Of a DNA stretch of 64,000 bases, positions 50,568 through 59,465 are shown in pieces. The translations under genes and the position numbers were made by a program. Each line of letters opens with the position of its first letter. Within the stretch, counting starts at the first letter, position 1. The DNA comes from Alphaproteobacteria bacterium. Its GTDB lineage: Bacteria > Pseudomonadota > Alphaproteobacteria > Rhodobacterales > Rhodobacteraceae. The notes beneath the pieces are model-generated. The model had not been told where the DNA came from and did no database searches. It saw only the letters and a list, made by a program, of their open reading frames with translations. The stretch covers positions 62,001-126,000 of the forward strand of contig JAUHVR010000013.1 of assembly GCA_030424865.1 (NCBI GenBank). The letters are read 5' to 3'.

Positions 50568-50634
50568 AATTCGTCACGAATTCCGGATCGGAAACCTTCA
50601 AGGTTTCCGGTCCGTTTTCCTTGAAGGAAAACGG
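50568..50634. repeat. Tandem palindrome element after gcvP
   Basis: Three perfect palindromes with one-base centres: AATTCGT-C-ACGAATT (50568-50582), a ten-base-arm CGGAAACCTT-C-AAGGTTTCCG (50589-50609), and an 11-base-arm CCGTTTTCCTT-G-AAGGAAAACGG (50612-50634), then GGCTCCC. It starts nine bases after the gcvP stop and lies against the IMPase stop from the other strand. It is a longer relative of the element after nrdJ. Confidence 0.8.
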
Positions 50635-50643
50635 CTCCCAGCG

Positions 50644-51507
50644 TCAGGCGTTCAGAAAAGCCAGTGCGTCGCGCACGGCGGTCCAGGTCTCCTGATTGGA
50701 CGCGCAGAGCAGAAATCCCGTCTGGTCGGCCGTGTACTCTCGGCCGTCCAGCATCGCGACATGCCCACCTGCCCGGGCCGTGATCAGCGCTCCTGCTGCA
50801 TGATCCCAAGGGGTCAGATTGCCGGACAGCACAAAATCCACATGCCCCTGCGCCATCATCCGGAACTCGTGACAGGAACAGCGCAGCGACAACGCACGCG
50901 CGAATTTGGGAAAAAGCGCCGCGATTTCCGGGCGGTGCTCGGCGGGCAGGTTGTACAACGGCACATAGCCCGTCAGCTCTGAAATGTCAGACGCGCCCTT
51001 CGAAACGGACAGCGTTTGCGGCGCCATGCGGGGGCGCAGCATCTGGACGGGGGATTGCTCGTCCGCGATGATCACGTCGTCCATCACCGGATCATAGAGC
51101 AGGCCCAGCACCGGCCGCCCGAACCGCAGCATCGAAACAATAACCCCAAAGGTCGCCAACCCCTTGGCAAAGTTCCAGGTCCCGTCCACCGGATCGATGG
51201 TAAAGGCCATCTCGGCGTCCGGGATCTTTTTCAACACATCGGGATTGGTCGAGACGTCCTCTTCCCCGATGATCACCGCATTGGGGAACATGTTCAGGAT
51301 CCCCCGGGCGAGCATCCGTTCGGCGGCACGATCCGCCTCGGTCACCAGATCCTGGTCGTCGCGCTTGGTGTCGACCTCTGCGGCCTTGAGGTTGCGGAAC
51401 CTCGGCAGGATCTCGGCGCGCGCCGTCCGCCGGATCAGGTTCAGCAGCGTCACCCGCTGGGCCGGGGTCAAGGGCGCCGGGATCGGCATGGGCAGCGTGT
51501 CGGTCAT
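50644..51507 (-). CDS. Inositol monophosphatase family protein
   Basis: 287 residues. IMPase metal motifs: VIIGEEDVS (Glu ligands), IDPVDGTWNFAKG (DPxDGTxNF) and LTPWDHAAGALI (WDxAAG). The family includes inositol-1-phosphatase, 3'-phosphoadenosine phosphatase and a histidinol-phosphatase (HisN). A his operon lies about 40 kb away in this window but gives no direct link. Substrate unresolved. Convergent with gcvP. Confidence 0.92.
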   Translation of the reverse strand: MTDTLPMPIPAPLTPAQRVTLLNLIRRTARAEILPRFRNLKAAEVDTKRDDQDLVTEADRAAERMLARGILNMFPNAVIIGEEDVSTNPDVLKKIPDAEMAFTIDPVDGTWNFAKGLATFGVIVSMLRFGRPVLGLLYDPVMDDVIIADEQSPVQMLRPRMAPQTLSVSKGASDISELTGYVPLYNLPAEHRPEIAALFPKFARALSLRCSCHEFRMMAQGHVDFVLSGNLTPWDHAAGALITARAGGHVAMLDGREYTADQTGFLLCASNQETWTAVRDALAFLNA

Positions 51508-51576
51508 TGGGCGATTCCCTCTGGCAGCAGTCCGTTGCGGCCCGAATGCCAGCCGGGCCGCCGGCTTTCAAGGTGA

Positions 51577-54090
51577 CTATTCGCGCGCCCGCAGCACCTG
51601 TGCAGGACGCGCCGCCAGGGGACGCCAGGCGAACCCCAGCCCGGCCAGCAATGTGGCCCCGACGCCGCCCGCAATAATGGCGAAAGCCGATCCCCAGATC
51701 ACGCCGAACTCGGTCTCCATCAGGAAGGTGCTGACCGCCCAGCCACCGAGGATGCCCGCGACCAGTGCAACGATCCCCGCGCCCGCGCCCAAAAGCGCCG
51801 CGCGCAGGGCAAAGCTGCGCAGGATCCGGCCCCGAGCTGCGCCCAGCGTCTTCAGGACCGCCGCCTCATAGGTCCGCGATTGCTCGCCCGCTGCCGCCGC
51901 GCCGATCAGCACCAGGAACCCCGTCAGCAAGGTCGCTGCCGCGCCCCAGCGGGTGGCATCGGCGATCCCGTTCAAAAGGTCGCTGACCTGATCAAGGGCA
52001 TCCCGCACACGGATCGCCGTGATGTTGGGATAGGCACTTGCCAGATCACGCAGGATCTGCGCCTCGGCCTGTTCTTCGGCATAGACTGTCGAGATGAAAC
52101 TGTGCGGCGCGCCCTGAAGCGCGCTGGGGTTCATCGACATGATGAACCCGATCCCGGCGGTCGAGAAATCGACTTCGCGGAAGCTGGTGATCGTCGCGGT
52201 GATGTCGCGGCCCAGGATGTTGACGGTCAACTCGTCCCCCAGCGCCAGGCCCATCTCTTCGGCCTCTTCGGCGGCAAAGCTGATCTGCGGCGCGCCTGCA
52301 TAGTCCTCGGGCCACCATTCGCCCGCCGTCACGGTGGTGCGCTCGCTGGGCGCGGGCGCGTAGGTCACACCCCGGTCGCCGCTCAGCACCCAATGGTCCC
52401 CGGCCACTTCGGCCGCTGGCTTGCCGTTGATCTGCGTGATGATCCCCCGCAGCATCGGCGCGCTGTCGATGCGGCTGACAGCCTCGTCGTTTTCCAGCCG
52501 GTCCAGGAAGCCCGGCATCTGATCCTTCTGGATGTCGACAAAGAAATACGAGGGCGCGACGTCCGGCAGATCGCGCTGGATCGCCGCCCGCAGGTTGCCA
52601 TCGATCTGGCCAACGGCGGCCAGAACGCTGAGGCCCAGGCCCAGTGACAGCACCACCGCGCCCGCGCCTTCGCGGGTTCCGCCGATGGCGCCAAGCGCCC
52701 ACCGCAGGACCGGTCGACCCCGGGCCATCGGGGCCGTGCGCCGTGCCAGCCAGCGGATGCCCGCAGCGGCGAAGGCCAGGATGACCAGCGCGCCAAAAAT
52801 GCCGCCTGCGGTCCAAAGTGTCAGCCAGACGGTTCCGGAGAACCAGATCGCCAAACCGATCAAAGCGGCCAGCAGGACCACCGTAGCCACCAGATAGATC
52901 GGCGCGGGCAAGAGCCGCGCGCTGTCCAGCGCCTCGCGAAAGAGCGTTGCCGCGCGCACTTCCTCGGCACGCGCCAGTGGCCAGAGCGTGAAGATCACTG
53001 CGGCCAGTGCGCCGTAGATGGCGGCCTCGATCAGCGGTTCCCAGTGGATGGCAAAGAGCACGGGCAGGGGCAGCGCGTCCGCGATCAACGGGGCCAGCAA
53101 CAGCGGCACAATGGCCCCCAGCGCAATGCCGATGGCGATGCCCAGAATGCTGAGCACACCGATCTGCAGGAAGTAGGTCTGGAAAATCACCCGCCGCGTC
53201 GCCCCAAGCGTGCGCAGTGTGGCAATGACCGAGGTCTTGCGCGCCAGATAGGCGCGCACGGCGGCAGAGACACCAACGCCCCCGACCGCAAGCCCGGACA
53301 GGCCGACGAGGATCAGGAAAGCGCCCAAACGGTCGACAAACTGCGCCACGCCGGGCGCGCCGTTGCGGGCATCGCGCCAGCGCAGGCCGGTGTCGCGGAA
53401 TTGCTCGGTGGCCTGCGCCTCGATGGCCGCCAAATCGGCGTTGGGCAGAAGCAGACGATAGCTTGTCTCAAAGAGCGTGCCCGGGGCCAGCAGGCCCGAG
53501 GCCTGCAGCGCCTCGGTCCGCACAAGCGTCCGGGGGCCAAGTGAAAAGCCCCCACCGGCACTGTCGGGTTCGCTGTCGAGGATGGCGTTCAGCGTGAACT
53601 CTTGTGTACCCAGCTTGAATGTGTCGCCCGGTTTCAGCGCCAAGCGGTCCGCCAAGATCGGCGCCATCACCGCGCCAAAGCCGTTCAGCGCCTGCTCAAG
53701 AGGCATCGGTGGGTCCAACTCGACCGCTCCGACAAGAGGATACAGGGCATCGACTGATTTCACCTGTGTCAATCCGCGTTCGGTTGTCCCGTCGCGTTCG
53801 ACCACCACCATGGACCGGAAATCGGTGACCTCGGACACGGCTTCGGCCAGGCCCTCCATCCAGGCGCGTTCTTCGTCCGTGGCAAACCGGTAGGTGAAGC
53901 GTGCCTCGCCATCGCCGCCCAGTAGAACCGCGCCCTGGTCTGCCAACCCGGCCTCGATCGCCGACCGGACAGAGCCGACGCCCGCAATTGCGGCCACGCC
54001 AAGCGCGAGGCAGGCCAGAAAGATCCGAAAGCCCCGCAGGCCGCCGCGCAGTTCGCGGCGGGCAAAGCGGGCCGACAGCGCCAGGTTCAT
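51577..54090 (-). CDS. ABC transporter permease (YbbP/FtsX type)
   Basis: 837 residues, a double FtsX-type permease. Hydrophobic segments fall at about 22-42, 255-285, 300-335, 345-370, 400-455, 480-500, 700-735, 755-785 and 800-825, separated by large extracytoplasmic MacB-like domains. Overlaps the ATPase gene by four bases. Homologs are YbbP/lolCE-like exporters that may extract lipids or peptides from the inner membrane; the partner gene order with tesA is widely kept. Confidence 0.9.
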   Translation of the reverse strand: MNLALSARFARRELRGGLRGFRIFLACLALGVAAIAGVGSVRSAIEAGLADQGAVLLGGDGEARFTYRFATDEERAWMEGLAEAVSEVTDFRSMVVVERDGTTERGLTQVKSVDALYPLVGAVELDPPMPLEQALNGFGAVMAPILADRLALKPGDTFKLGTQEFTLNAILDSEPDSAGGGFSLGPRTLVRTEALQASGLLAPGTLFETSYRLLLPNADLAAIEAQATEQFRDTGLRWRDARNGAPGVAQFVDRLGAFLILVGLSGLAVGGVGVSAAVRAYLARKTSVIATLRTLGATRRVIFQTYFLQIGVLSILGIAIGIALGAIVPLLLAPLIADALPLPVLFAIHWEPLIEAAIYGALAAVIFTLWPLARAEEVRAATLFREALDSARLLPAPIYLVATVVLLAALIGLAIWFSGTVWLTLWTAGGIFGALVILAFAAAGIRWLARRTAPMARGRPVLRWALGAIGGTREGAGAVVLSLGLGLSVLAAVGQIDGNLRAAIQRDLPDVAPSYFFVDIQKDQMPGFLDRLENDEAVSRIDSAPMLRGIITQINGKPAAEVAGDHWVLSGDRGVTYAPAPSERTTVTAGEWWPEDYAGAPQISFAAEEAEEMGLALGDELTVNILGRDITATITSFREVDFSTAGIGFIMSMNPSALQGAPHSFISTVYAEEQAEAQILRDLASAYPNITAIRVRDALDQVSDLLNGIADATRWGAAATLLTGFLVLIGAAAAGEQSRTYEAAVLKTLGAARGRILRSFALRAALLGAGAGIVALVAGILGGWAVSTFLMETEFGVIWGSAFAIIAGGVGATLLAGLGFAWRPLAARPAQVLRARE

Positions 54091-54776
54091 TCCGCGGCCT
54101 GCGCGTCTTGGCTGACACGGCCATCGGTCAGCCGCACCACGCGGTCACAGCGCCCCGCCAGGCTGCGCGAGTGCGTGACCAGCACCAGCGTCGCCCCGTG
54201 CCGGTCGCGCAGACCGAACAGCATGTCCATGATCGCGGTGCCGTTCGCACCATCAAGGTTCCCGGTCGGCTCGTCCGCCAGCAGGATCTGCGGGCGGGGC
54301 GCGGCGGCGCGCGCCAGGGCGACCCGCTGTTGTTCGCCCCCCGACATCTGCGCCGGGTAGTGGTCGGCCCGGTGGGCCAGACCCACGGCCTCCAGCTCGG
54401 CGGCGGCGCGGTCAAAGGCATCGCGGTGCCCGGCCAGTTCCAGCGGGGTGGCGACGTTTTCAAGTGCCGTCATCGTCGGGATCAGGTGAAAGCTTTGGAA
54501 CACCACCCCCATGTGATCGCGCCGAAAGCGCGCCAGCGCATCTTCGTCCAGCGCCGACAGGTCATGCCCTAGCACCTCAACCTTGCCCGATGTCGCGCGC
54601 TCCAACCCGCCCATGATCATCAGAAGCGAGGATTTGCCCGATCCCGAGGGGCCGATCAGGCCCAGGGTCTCGCCCTTGTGAACGGAAACGTCGATACCGT
54701 GCAGGATCTCGACCAATCCGGCATTGCTCTTGAGGCTCAACGTGACATCTTGGAGAGAGACAACGGTATCAGGCAT
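54087..54776 (-). CDS. ABC transporter ATP-binding protein (YbbA/LolD type)
   Basis: 229 residues from the ATG at 54774-54776. Walker A GLIGPSGSGKSSLL, Q-loop VVFQSFHLIPTMTALEN, signature MSGGEQQRVALARA, Walker B ILLADEPTGNLD, H-loop VLVTHSRSLAGRC. It energises the permease encoded with a four-base overlap. Divergent from tesA by 15 bases, so the two promoters must overlap. Confidence 0.95.
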   Translation of the reverse strand: MPDTVVSLQDVTLSLKSNAGLVEILHGIDVSVHKGETLGLIGPSGSGKSSLLMIMGGLERATSGKVEVLGHDLSALDEDALARFRRDHMGVVFQSFHLIPTMTALENVATPLELAGHRDAFDRAAAELEAVGLAHRADHYPAQMSGGEQQRVALARAAAPRPQILLADEPTGNLDGANGTAIMDMLFGLRDRHGATLVLVTHSRSLAGRCDRVVRLTDGRVSQDAQAAE

Positions 54777-54791
54777 CGGGGGTCCGGGCGC

Positions 54792-55466
54792 ATGTTTCAA
54801 TGGTTCACATATGGGGCCGCCGGGGGGGCGAGCAAGGCCGCAATCGCGGTTTCTGTGGTTTGGGCCAGCCTGGCCTCGGCCGAGCAGGTCACCGTGCTGG
54901 CCTTGGGCGATAGCCTGACGCAGGGCTATGGCCTGCCGATCGAACAGGGCTTTGTTCCGCAACTCGAAGGCGCGCTGCGCGCGGCGGGCCATGATGTGGC
55001 GGTGATCAACGGTGGCGTATCGGGTGACACGACGGCAGGCGGTTTGGCGCGCGTGGCCTGGTCACTGACGCCCGAGGTCGACGCGATGATCGTGAACCTG
55101 GGCGGCAACGACCTGCTGCGCGGGATCGCACCCGAGGTGGCCCGCGCCAACATTCGCGGCATCCTCGAGGTTGCGGCGGGCGAAGGGATCGACGTTCTGC
55201 TGGTCGGCATGCAGGCGCCGGGGAATTATGGGCCCGACTACAAGGCGGCGTTCGAGGCGATCTTTCCCGAACTGTCCGAAGAATTCGGCACGGTCTATCT
55301 GGAAAGCTATTTCGCCGGCACCTTTGACGTGACTGGCGGCGAGCTGGCCGATGCGGCCAAGTATTTTCAGCCCGACGGCATTCACCCCTCGGCCGAAGGC
55401 GTCCGGTTGAACGTCGCCGCGATGCTGCCGCAGGTCGAGGCGCTGTTGCAGCGCGCCGGGGACTAG
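54792..55466 (+). CDS. tesA: Arylesterase / multifunctional acyl-CoA thioesterase I (SGNH hydrolase)
   Basis: 224 residues. A signal-like start (AAIAVSVVWASLASAEQ) is followed by SGNH blocks: LALGDSLTQGYGLP (Ser), INGGVSGDTTAGG, LGGNDLLRGI (Asn) and QPDGIHPSAEGVRLN (Asp, His). TesA is a periplasmic lysophospholipase/thioesterase. It is divergent from the YbbAP-type transporter, a gene pairing found in many proteobacteria. Confidence 0.93.
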   Translation: MFQWFTYGAAGGASKAAIAVSVVWASLASAEQVTVLALGDSLTQGYGLPIEQGFVPQLEGALRAAGHDVAVINGGVSGDTTAGGLARVAWSLTPEVDAMIVNLGGNDLLRGIAPEVARANIRGILEVAAGEGIDVLLVGMQAPGNYGPDYKAAFEAIFPELSEEFGTVYLESYFAGTFDVTGGELADAAKYFQPDGIHPSAEGVRLNVAAMLPQVEALLQRAGD

Positions 55467-55470
55467 GCCG

Positions 55471-56085
55471 GTGCCGGGGCGGTTGTTCCTGACCTCACCC
55501 ATGGCGGCGGTGGCGAAGGCTGTGGACCGGCCCTGGGATCTGGGTGACGAACCGCCCCGCCAGAACATCGCCCCGGGACAAGAGATCGTGACCCTGACGC
55601 CCGACGGGTTTCAGCGCATGCGCTGGGGGCTGATCCCGCAGGGGCGCAAGAATGCGCGGGGGCGTCCGGTGATGGAAGTCCTGATCAACGCGCGCTCGGA
55701 AACGCTGTTTGACAAATCCGCCTTCGAGGGGCTGAAGCGCGCCGTTGTTCCGGCTGACGGCTGGTACGAATGGACTGGCGAGAAGCGCAAGAAAACCGCC
55801 TGGTCGCTGCGCCGCGCCGACGGCGCGTTGCTTTGGTTTGCGGCGATGTATGATGTCTGGTCCGCGCCCGGAGGCACCCTGGTGCCCCAGGTGGCGACGG
55901 TGACCTGTGCGCCCAATGCGGATGTCGAACCGATCCATCACCGCATGGGCGTGCTTTTGGCGCCCGAAGATGTGCCAGTCTGGATTTCGGGGGACGAGGC
56001 ACAGGCAAAGTCGCTGACGCGGCCCCTGGCCGAGGGGATTTTGCAGATATCCGAAGCCAGCGGGGTCGACTGGGACGGTGCCTGA
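55471..56085 (+). CDS. SRAP (YedK/HMCES-like) protein lacking catalytic Cys2
   Basis: 204 residues from a GTG at 55471, five bases after tesA. The SRAP fold is intact: PRQNIAPGQEIVTL, MRWGLIPQGRK, the Asn in LINARSETL, the Glu in ADGWYEW and the His in IHHRMGVLLAP. Normal members start with MCGR and use Cys2 to cross-link to abasic sites in single-stranded DNA. Here the second codon is CCG, so the start reads MPGRLFLT. Either this subgroup works without the thiol, by the Glu/His path, or it has another role. Confidence 0.88.
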   Translation: MPGRLFLTSPMAAVAKAVDRPWDLGDEPPRQNIAPGQEIVTLTPDGFQRMRWGLIPQGRKNARGRPVMEVLINARSETLFDKSAFEGLKRAVVPADGWYEWTGEKRKKTAWSLRRADGALLWFAAMYDVWSAPGGTLVPQVATVTCAPNADVEPIHHRMGVLLAPEDVPVWISGDEAQAKSLTRPLAEGILQISEASGVDWDGA

Positions 56086-56092
56086 CAAGATG

Positions 56093-56120
56093 GCCCCCGC
56101 CCCCGAAAGGGGGCAGGGGC
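56093..56120. terminator. Hairpin between converging SRAP and cold-shock genes
   Basis: GCCCC-C-GCCCCC (56093-56104), GAAA loop, GGGGGC-A-GGGGC (56109-56120): an 11-base-pair stem with one mismatch and a stable tetraloop on the plus strand. No T-run follows on either side, so it may act as a transcript-end stabiliser or Rho-assisted stop. Confidence 0.55.
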
Positions 56121-56127
56121 AATGCGC

Positions 56128-56334
56128 TTAGGCCAGCGCGATGTTCACTGCCGACTCGCGGCCGTCACGGCCGGGCTGCAGGTCATAGGTCACTTTCTGG
56201 TTGTCCGCGAGGCCGGTCAGGCCCGAACGTTCGACTGCAGAAATGTGCACAAAAACATCTTTGCCGCCGGCTTCGGGCGCAATGAAGCCGTAGCCTTTGG
56301 TGGTGTTGAACCATTTGACGGTGCCATTGGCCAT
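56128..56334 (-). CDS. cspA: Cold-shock protein (CspA family)
   Basis: 68 residues from the ATG at 56332-56334 (AGGAG seven bases upstream); a GTG two codons earlier is less likely. Single OB fold with GTVKWFNTTKGYGFIAP (RNP1) and VFVHISAVE (RNP2). Binds single-stranded RNA/DNA and melts RNA structure. The 173 bases up to the next gene probably hold a long 5' UTR, common in csp genes, but I see no clear hairpin regulator there. Confidence 0.95.
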   Translation of the reverse strand: MANGTVKWFNTTKGYGFIAPEAGGKDVFVHISAVERSGLTGLADNQKVTYDLQPGRDGRESAVNIALA

Positions 56335-56507
56335 CGTCACTCTCCTGTAAATGTCTGCCCGCGGAAGTGCGGCAGGTCGGCAAAGTCAGTGCAAGATCGA
56401 ATGACTGGGCCGGATAGGAGCAGTGGGTCGAAAATGGTAACGTCGCAGGTGCGATATGATCAGATGTACGGCAAGGATCAAGGGGAATGTGTGCCCCGCG
56501 CCGCGGA

Positions 56508-56687
56508 TCAGCGGGATGTGACGGCACGTCGCGTCAGGGTGCTGACAAGCACCAAACTGAGCGTTCCAAAGGAAAACCCAAGATACAGCGCCCCGCAGGC
56601 GATCAGGTTCATTCCCATGACCGACCAGCCAAGGACCGCCGCGACCAAGCCGAAGAAACTGCCGAAAATGAGTGCGACTGCTGCCAT
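56508..56687 (-). CDS. Small two-helix membrane protein
   Basis: 59 residues from the ATG at 56685-56687 (GAGAGGGGG upstream). Two hydrophobic segments, AAVALIFGSFFGLVAAVLGW and MNLIACGALYLGFSFGTLSL, then a short basic end TLTRRAVTSR. No domain is recognisable. Good ribosome site and helix pattern argue that it is real. Confidence 0.6.
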   Translation of the reverse strand: MAAVALIFGSFFGLVAAVLGWSVMGMNLIACGALYLGFSFGTLSLVLVSTLTRRAVTSR

Positions 56688-56779
56688 GAGGACCCCCTCT
56701 CTCACCATCGTGCGGCCAAAGTGTTAAAAGGACATTAACACTCTGGCCCTGACGGAAATGAGGCGAAAGCAGGGTCTGT

Positions 56780-57931
56780 TCAGGCCGCCTGTCGATTGGC
56801 GCGAAGGCTGCGCCAGATGTGGCGCGGCGCCCGCGCCAGCGCGGCCCGTGTGATCGGGCCGTATTCGGTTTCGCCAGCCAAGAGTCGCAGGTAATCGCGC
56901 CGCAGCCGGGTCGAGCGGCGGAAGCCCGCGACAAAGCCTTCGCGCAGGAAGGGGCGGAACATCAGCGGCCGGATCAACCGCGCCTGGTTGAGGGCGCGGT
57001 GAATGGGGCGCAGTGACTTTGTATAGACAGCCAGCACGGTTTCGGGGCGACCGGCTAGCAGAGCCTCTGCCGTGGCCATGGCCGCCAGTTGCCCGCTTTT
57101 CATCGCGTAGGCGATGCCTTCTCCCGTGATCGGATCGACCAGACCCGCAGCATCCCCCGCCAGCAGGATCCGGCCCGCGCCGGGTGTCTTGCGGAACGTG
57201 CCGCCCGGCAGGAACTGGCCCTTGATCGGCGTGTCATCCGGCAGGCCCAGGTCCTTAAGATAGCCACGAAGCGCGGCCTTCATATCGGGGTTTCGCCCGT
57301 TTATGCCGCCCACGCCGATGGTCACGCCATTGGGCTTGGGGAATTGCCAGCCATAGCCCCATTCGGCAGCTCCAAAGTCGATTCGCAAGGGCAGATCGGT
57401 CTCTGGCCGCTCGATCTCGAGCGCAAAGGCGATGGTTTCGCGGTCAAACGCTTGCCCGAACAGAGCACGCGCGGTTGCGCTGTTGACGCCATCGGCACCT
57501 ACGATCACCGGGGCGCGCAGGACCTGATCGCCAAACGAGACGGTGCCTGCCCTGGGATCCAGCGTCGTGTTGCCGACACCCGTGAAATCTGCCGCGCCAA
57601 AGCCGAGCGCAGTGGCCAACAGGTCGTTGTCCAACTCAAGACGCATCATCATGCGGATGGGCGGGATGTCGGTGTAGTGCCCCAGAACCTGACCATGCGC
57701 GCCAAACATCAGGTCAGAGCGTACCTCGGTCGGGATGTCCGGTGCCGGACGGCCAAAGATTTCCTGGTAGTAGGTCAGCGAGCGCCCGGTGAAGCCGCCA
57801 CCGCACAGCTTGTCACGGGGAAAGGCACGTTTGTCGACAATGGCCACGCGCAGCCCTGCGCGCGCTGCCGTGGCTGCCGCCGCACTTCCGGCCGGGCCTG
57901 CGCCCAGAACAATCAAATCAAAGTCAGACAT
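56780..57931 (-). CDS. Geranylgeranyl-reductase family FAD-dependent oxidoreductase
   Basis: 383 residues. FAD Rossmann motif LIVLGAGPAGSAAAATAARAG at the start, DKLCGGGFTGRSLTYYQE, the middle signature VIVGADGVNSATARALFG, and RILLAGDAAGLVDPITGEGI near the C-terminus. The family reduces isoprenoid double bonds (BchP/ChlP, menaquinone or lipid). No photosynthesis gene is nearby, so a role in bacteriochlorophyll is not supported here. Followed upstream by the L,D-transpeptidase gene, 23 bases apart. Confidence 0.88.
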   Translation of the reverse strand: MSDFDLIVLGAGPAGSAAAATAARAGLRVAIVDKRAFPRDKLCGGGFTGRSLTYYQEIFGRPAPDIPTEVRSDLMFGAHGQVLGHYTDIPPIRMMMRLELDNDLLATALGFGAADFTGVGNTTLDPRAGTVSFGDQVLRAPVIVGADGVNSATARALFGQAFDRETIAFALEIERPETDLPLRIDFGAAEWGYGWQFPKPNGVTIGVGGINGRNPDMKAALRGYLKDLGLPDDTPIKGQFLPGGTFRKTPGAGRILLAGDAAGLVDPITGEGIAYAMKSGQLAAMATAEALLAGRPETVLAVYTKSLRPIHRALNQARLIRPLMFRPFLREGFVAGFRRSTRLRRDYLRLLAGETEYGPITRAALARAPRHIWRSLRANRQAA

Positions 57932-57953
57932 GAAATCCCAATGGGTTGAGGCG

Positions 57954-58511
57954 TCAGAGCACCGTCACGATCGTGCCAATGGGAACCCGTTCATACAGGT
58001 CCTCGACATGCGCATTGATCATGCGGATGCAGCCGTTCGAGACCGACCGCCCGATCGATCGGGGGCTGGTGGTGCCGTGGATGCGGAACATCGTGTCCCG
58101 CCCATTCTGATACAGATACAGCGCCCGGGCCCCCAGCGGATTGCTGCGACCCCCGGGTTGGCGATAGGTGTTGTCGATGAAGCGTTCGTAGGTCTTGGGC
58201 TCGCGCTTGATCATCTCGTCCGTCGGACGCCAGTCCGGCCACTTGCGCTTGGCCCCGACCTTGGCAGTTCCGGTGAATTCCAGTCCGGCACGCCCGACAC
58301 CCACGCCATAACGCATCGCGCGGCCGGGTTCGGTGATGTAATACAGGAAATGCGCCTTTGGCAGCACCAGGATCTGGCCCGTGCCATAGGTCTTGGTGAT
58401 TCCCACCGGTTGCGGGGTATAGATCGGATCAAGCGAAAAGGCTGCCCGCGCCAAAGACGGGGCAAAGAGGCTGGCCGCGCCAGCCGCCATCAGGGTGCGT
58501 CGTGTCAGCAT
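57954..58511 (-). CDS. L,D-transpeptidase (YkuD domain)
   Basis: 185 residues with a twin-arginine-like signal peptide (LTRRTLMAAGAASLFAPSLA). YkuD catalytic motif HGTTSPRSIGRSVSNGCIRM with nucleophile Cys161 and catalytic His145. It forms 3-3 peptidoglycan cross-links or attaches proteins to the wall in the periplasm. Compact, no LysM or PG-binding domain. Confidence 0.94.
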   Translation of the reverse strand: MLTRRTLMAAGAASLFAPSLARAAFSLDPIYTPQPVGITKTYGTGQILVLPKAHFLYYITEPGRAMRYGVGVGRAGLEFTGTAKVGAKRKWPDWRPTDEMIKREPKTYERFIDNTYRQPGGRSNPLGARALYLYQNGRDTMFRIHGTTSPRSIGRSVSNGCIRMINAHVEDLYERVPIGTIVTVL

Positions 58512-58733
58512 GGGCCACTCACTTTCACGAATTTTATGCGTTGTTTCAAGTGTCGCACGTCCCTTAGCGGGCGCAAGTTGACATCAAGTCAAGATCTCGT
58601 GGGCGTTGCCGATTTGCGCCAGGTCTCGGCAGAAAGCTGCCGGGGCAGGCGGGACCGCCATGCGCCAAGGCGCTTTCACCTTAGGTGTCGGGATGCCATG
58701 GTGCTTTATCCAGTATGTTCCGGGGGCCAACCA

Positions 58734-59453
58734 ATGAGCAACCATCTTATTGTCAGCGCGCATCCAAATCCCGAGGGGTTTATCGCCTCCTGGGCGCGTG
58801 CCAGCGCTGAGGCGGCGGCGCGGTTGGGGCCCGTGGCGCGGTCGGATCTGTATGCCATGCAGTTCGACCCCGTCGAGCGGGCGGCGAACCCCCTGAAGGC
58901 GCAGGAAGATGCCTCGGCCCGCAACGGATGGGCGGCGGATGTCGCGGGCGAGGTCGCCAAGATCCGCGCCGCCGAGGTGATCGTCTTTCACTTTCCGATC
59001 TGGTGGTTCGGCGCGCCGGCGATCCTGAAGGGCTGGTTTGACCGCTGCCTCGTGCACGGGGGGCTGCATGACGTCGAGAACCGGTTTGACAGGGGACTGT
59101 GCCGGGGCAAGACGGCCCTGTTCTGTGTGTCGACCGGGGCGACCGAGAGCGAGGTCGGGCCGGGCGGCAAGGAAGGGCGCCTGGACCTGCTGCTTTGGCC
59201 ACTGGCCTATGCGCTGCGTTACTGCGGTTTCGACATTGCCGACCCCGTGGCCGTGCATGGTGTGCACGGGTACCACGAGGGGGCCGAAAAGGCCGCCCTG
59301 GAGGCGCGGCTCGGACAGGCTCTGACAGATCAGGACCAGATCCTCGAAACGCTTGCGGCGCGTCCGCGCTGGAGGTTCAATTCGGACGACGATTTTGATG
59401 GCGCGGGGCGGCTGCGCCCCGAAGCCGAGCGGATCTGGCCGTTCATCGACTAG
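58734..59453 (+). CDS. NAD(P)H-dependent oxidoreductase (flavodoxin-like quinone reductase fold)
   Basis: 239 residues from the ATG at 58734. Flavodoxin-like start HLIVSAHPNPEGFIASWA, the family signature FHFPIWWFGAPAILKGWFDR, and FCVSTGATESEVGPGG for FMN contacts. Similar to MdaB/KefF/NQO1-type enzymes that reduce quinones by two electrons. The 222-base gap upstream holds no gene; a promoter is expected there but none is convincing. Confidence 0.9.
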   Translation: MSNHLIVSAHPNPEGFIASWARASAEAAARLGPVARSDLYAMQFDPVERAANPLKAQEDASARNGWAADVAGEVAKIRAAEVIVFHFPIWWFGAPAILKGWFDRCLVHGGLHDVENRFDRGLCRGKTALFCVSTGATESEVGPGGKEGRLDLLLWPLAYALRYCGFDIADPVAVHGVHGYHEGAEKAALEARLGQALTDQDQILETLAARPRWRFNSDDDFDGAGRLRPEAERIWPFID

Positions 59454-59465
59454 CATCTGTTTGTG

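Noticed and set aside
56780-57931. Bacteriochlorophyll gene bchP
   Set aside because: The protein is of the geranylgeranyl-reductase family but no other photosynthesis gene is in the window, so the specific name is not supported.
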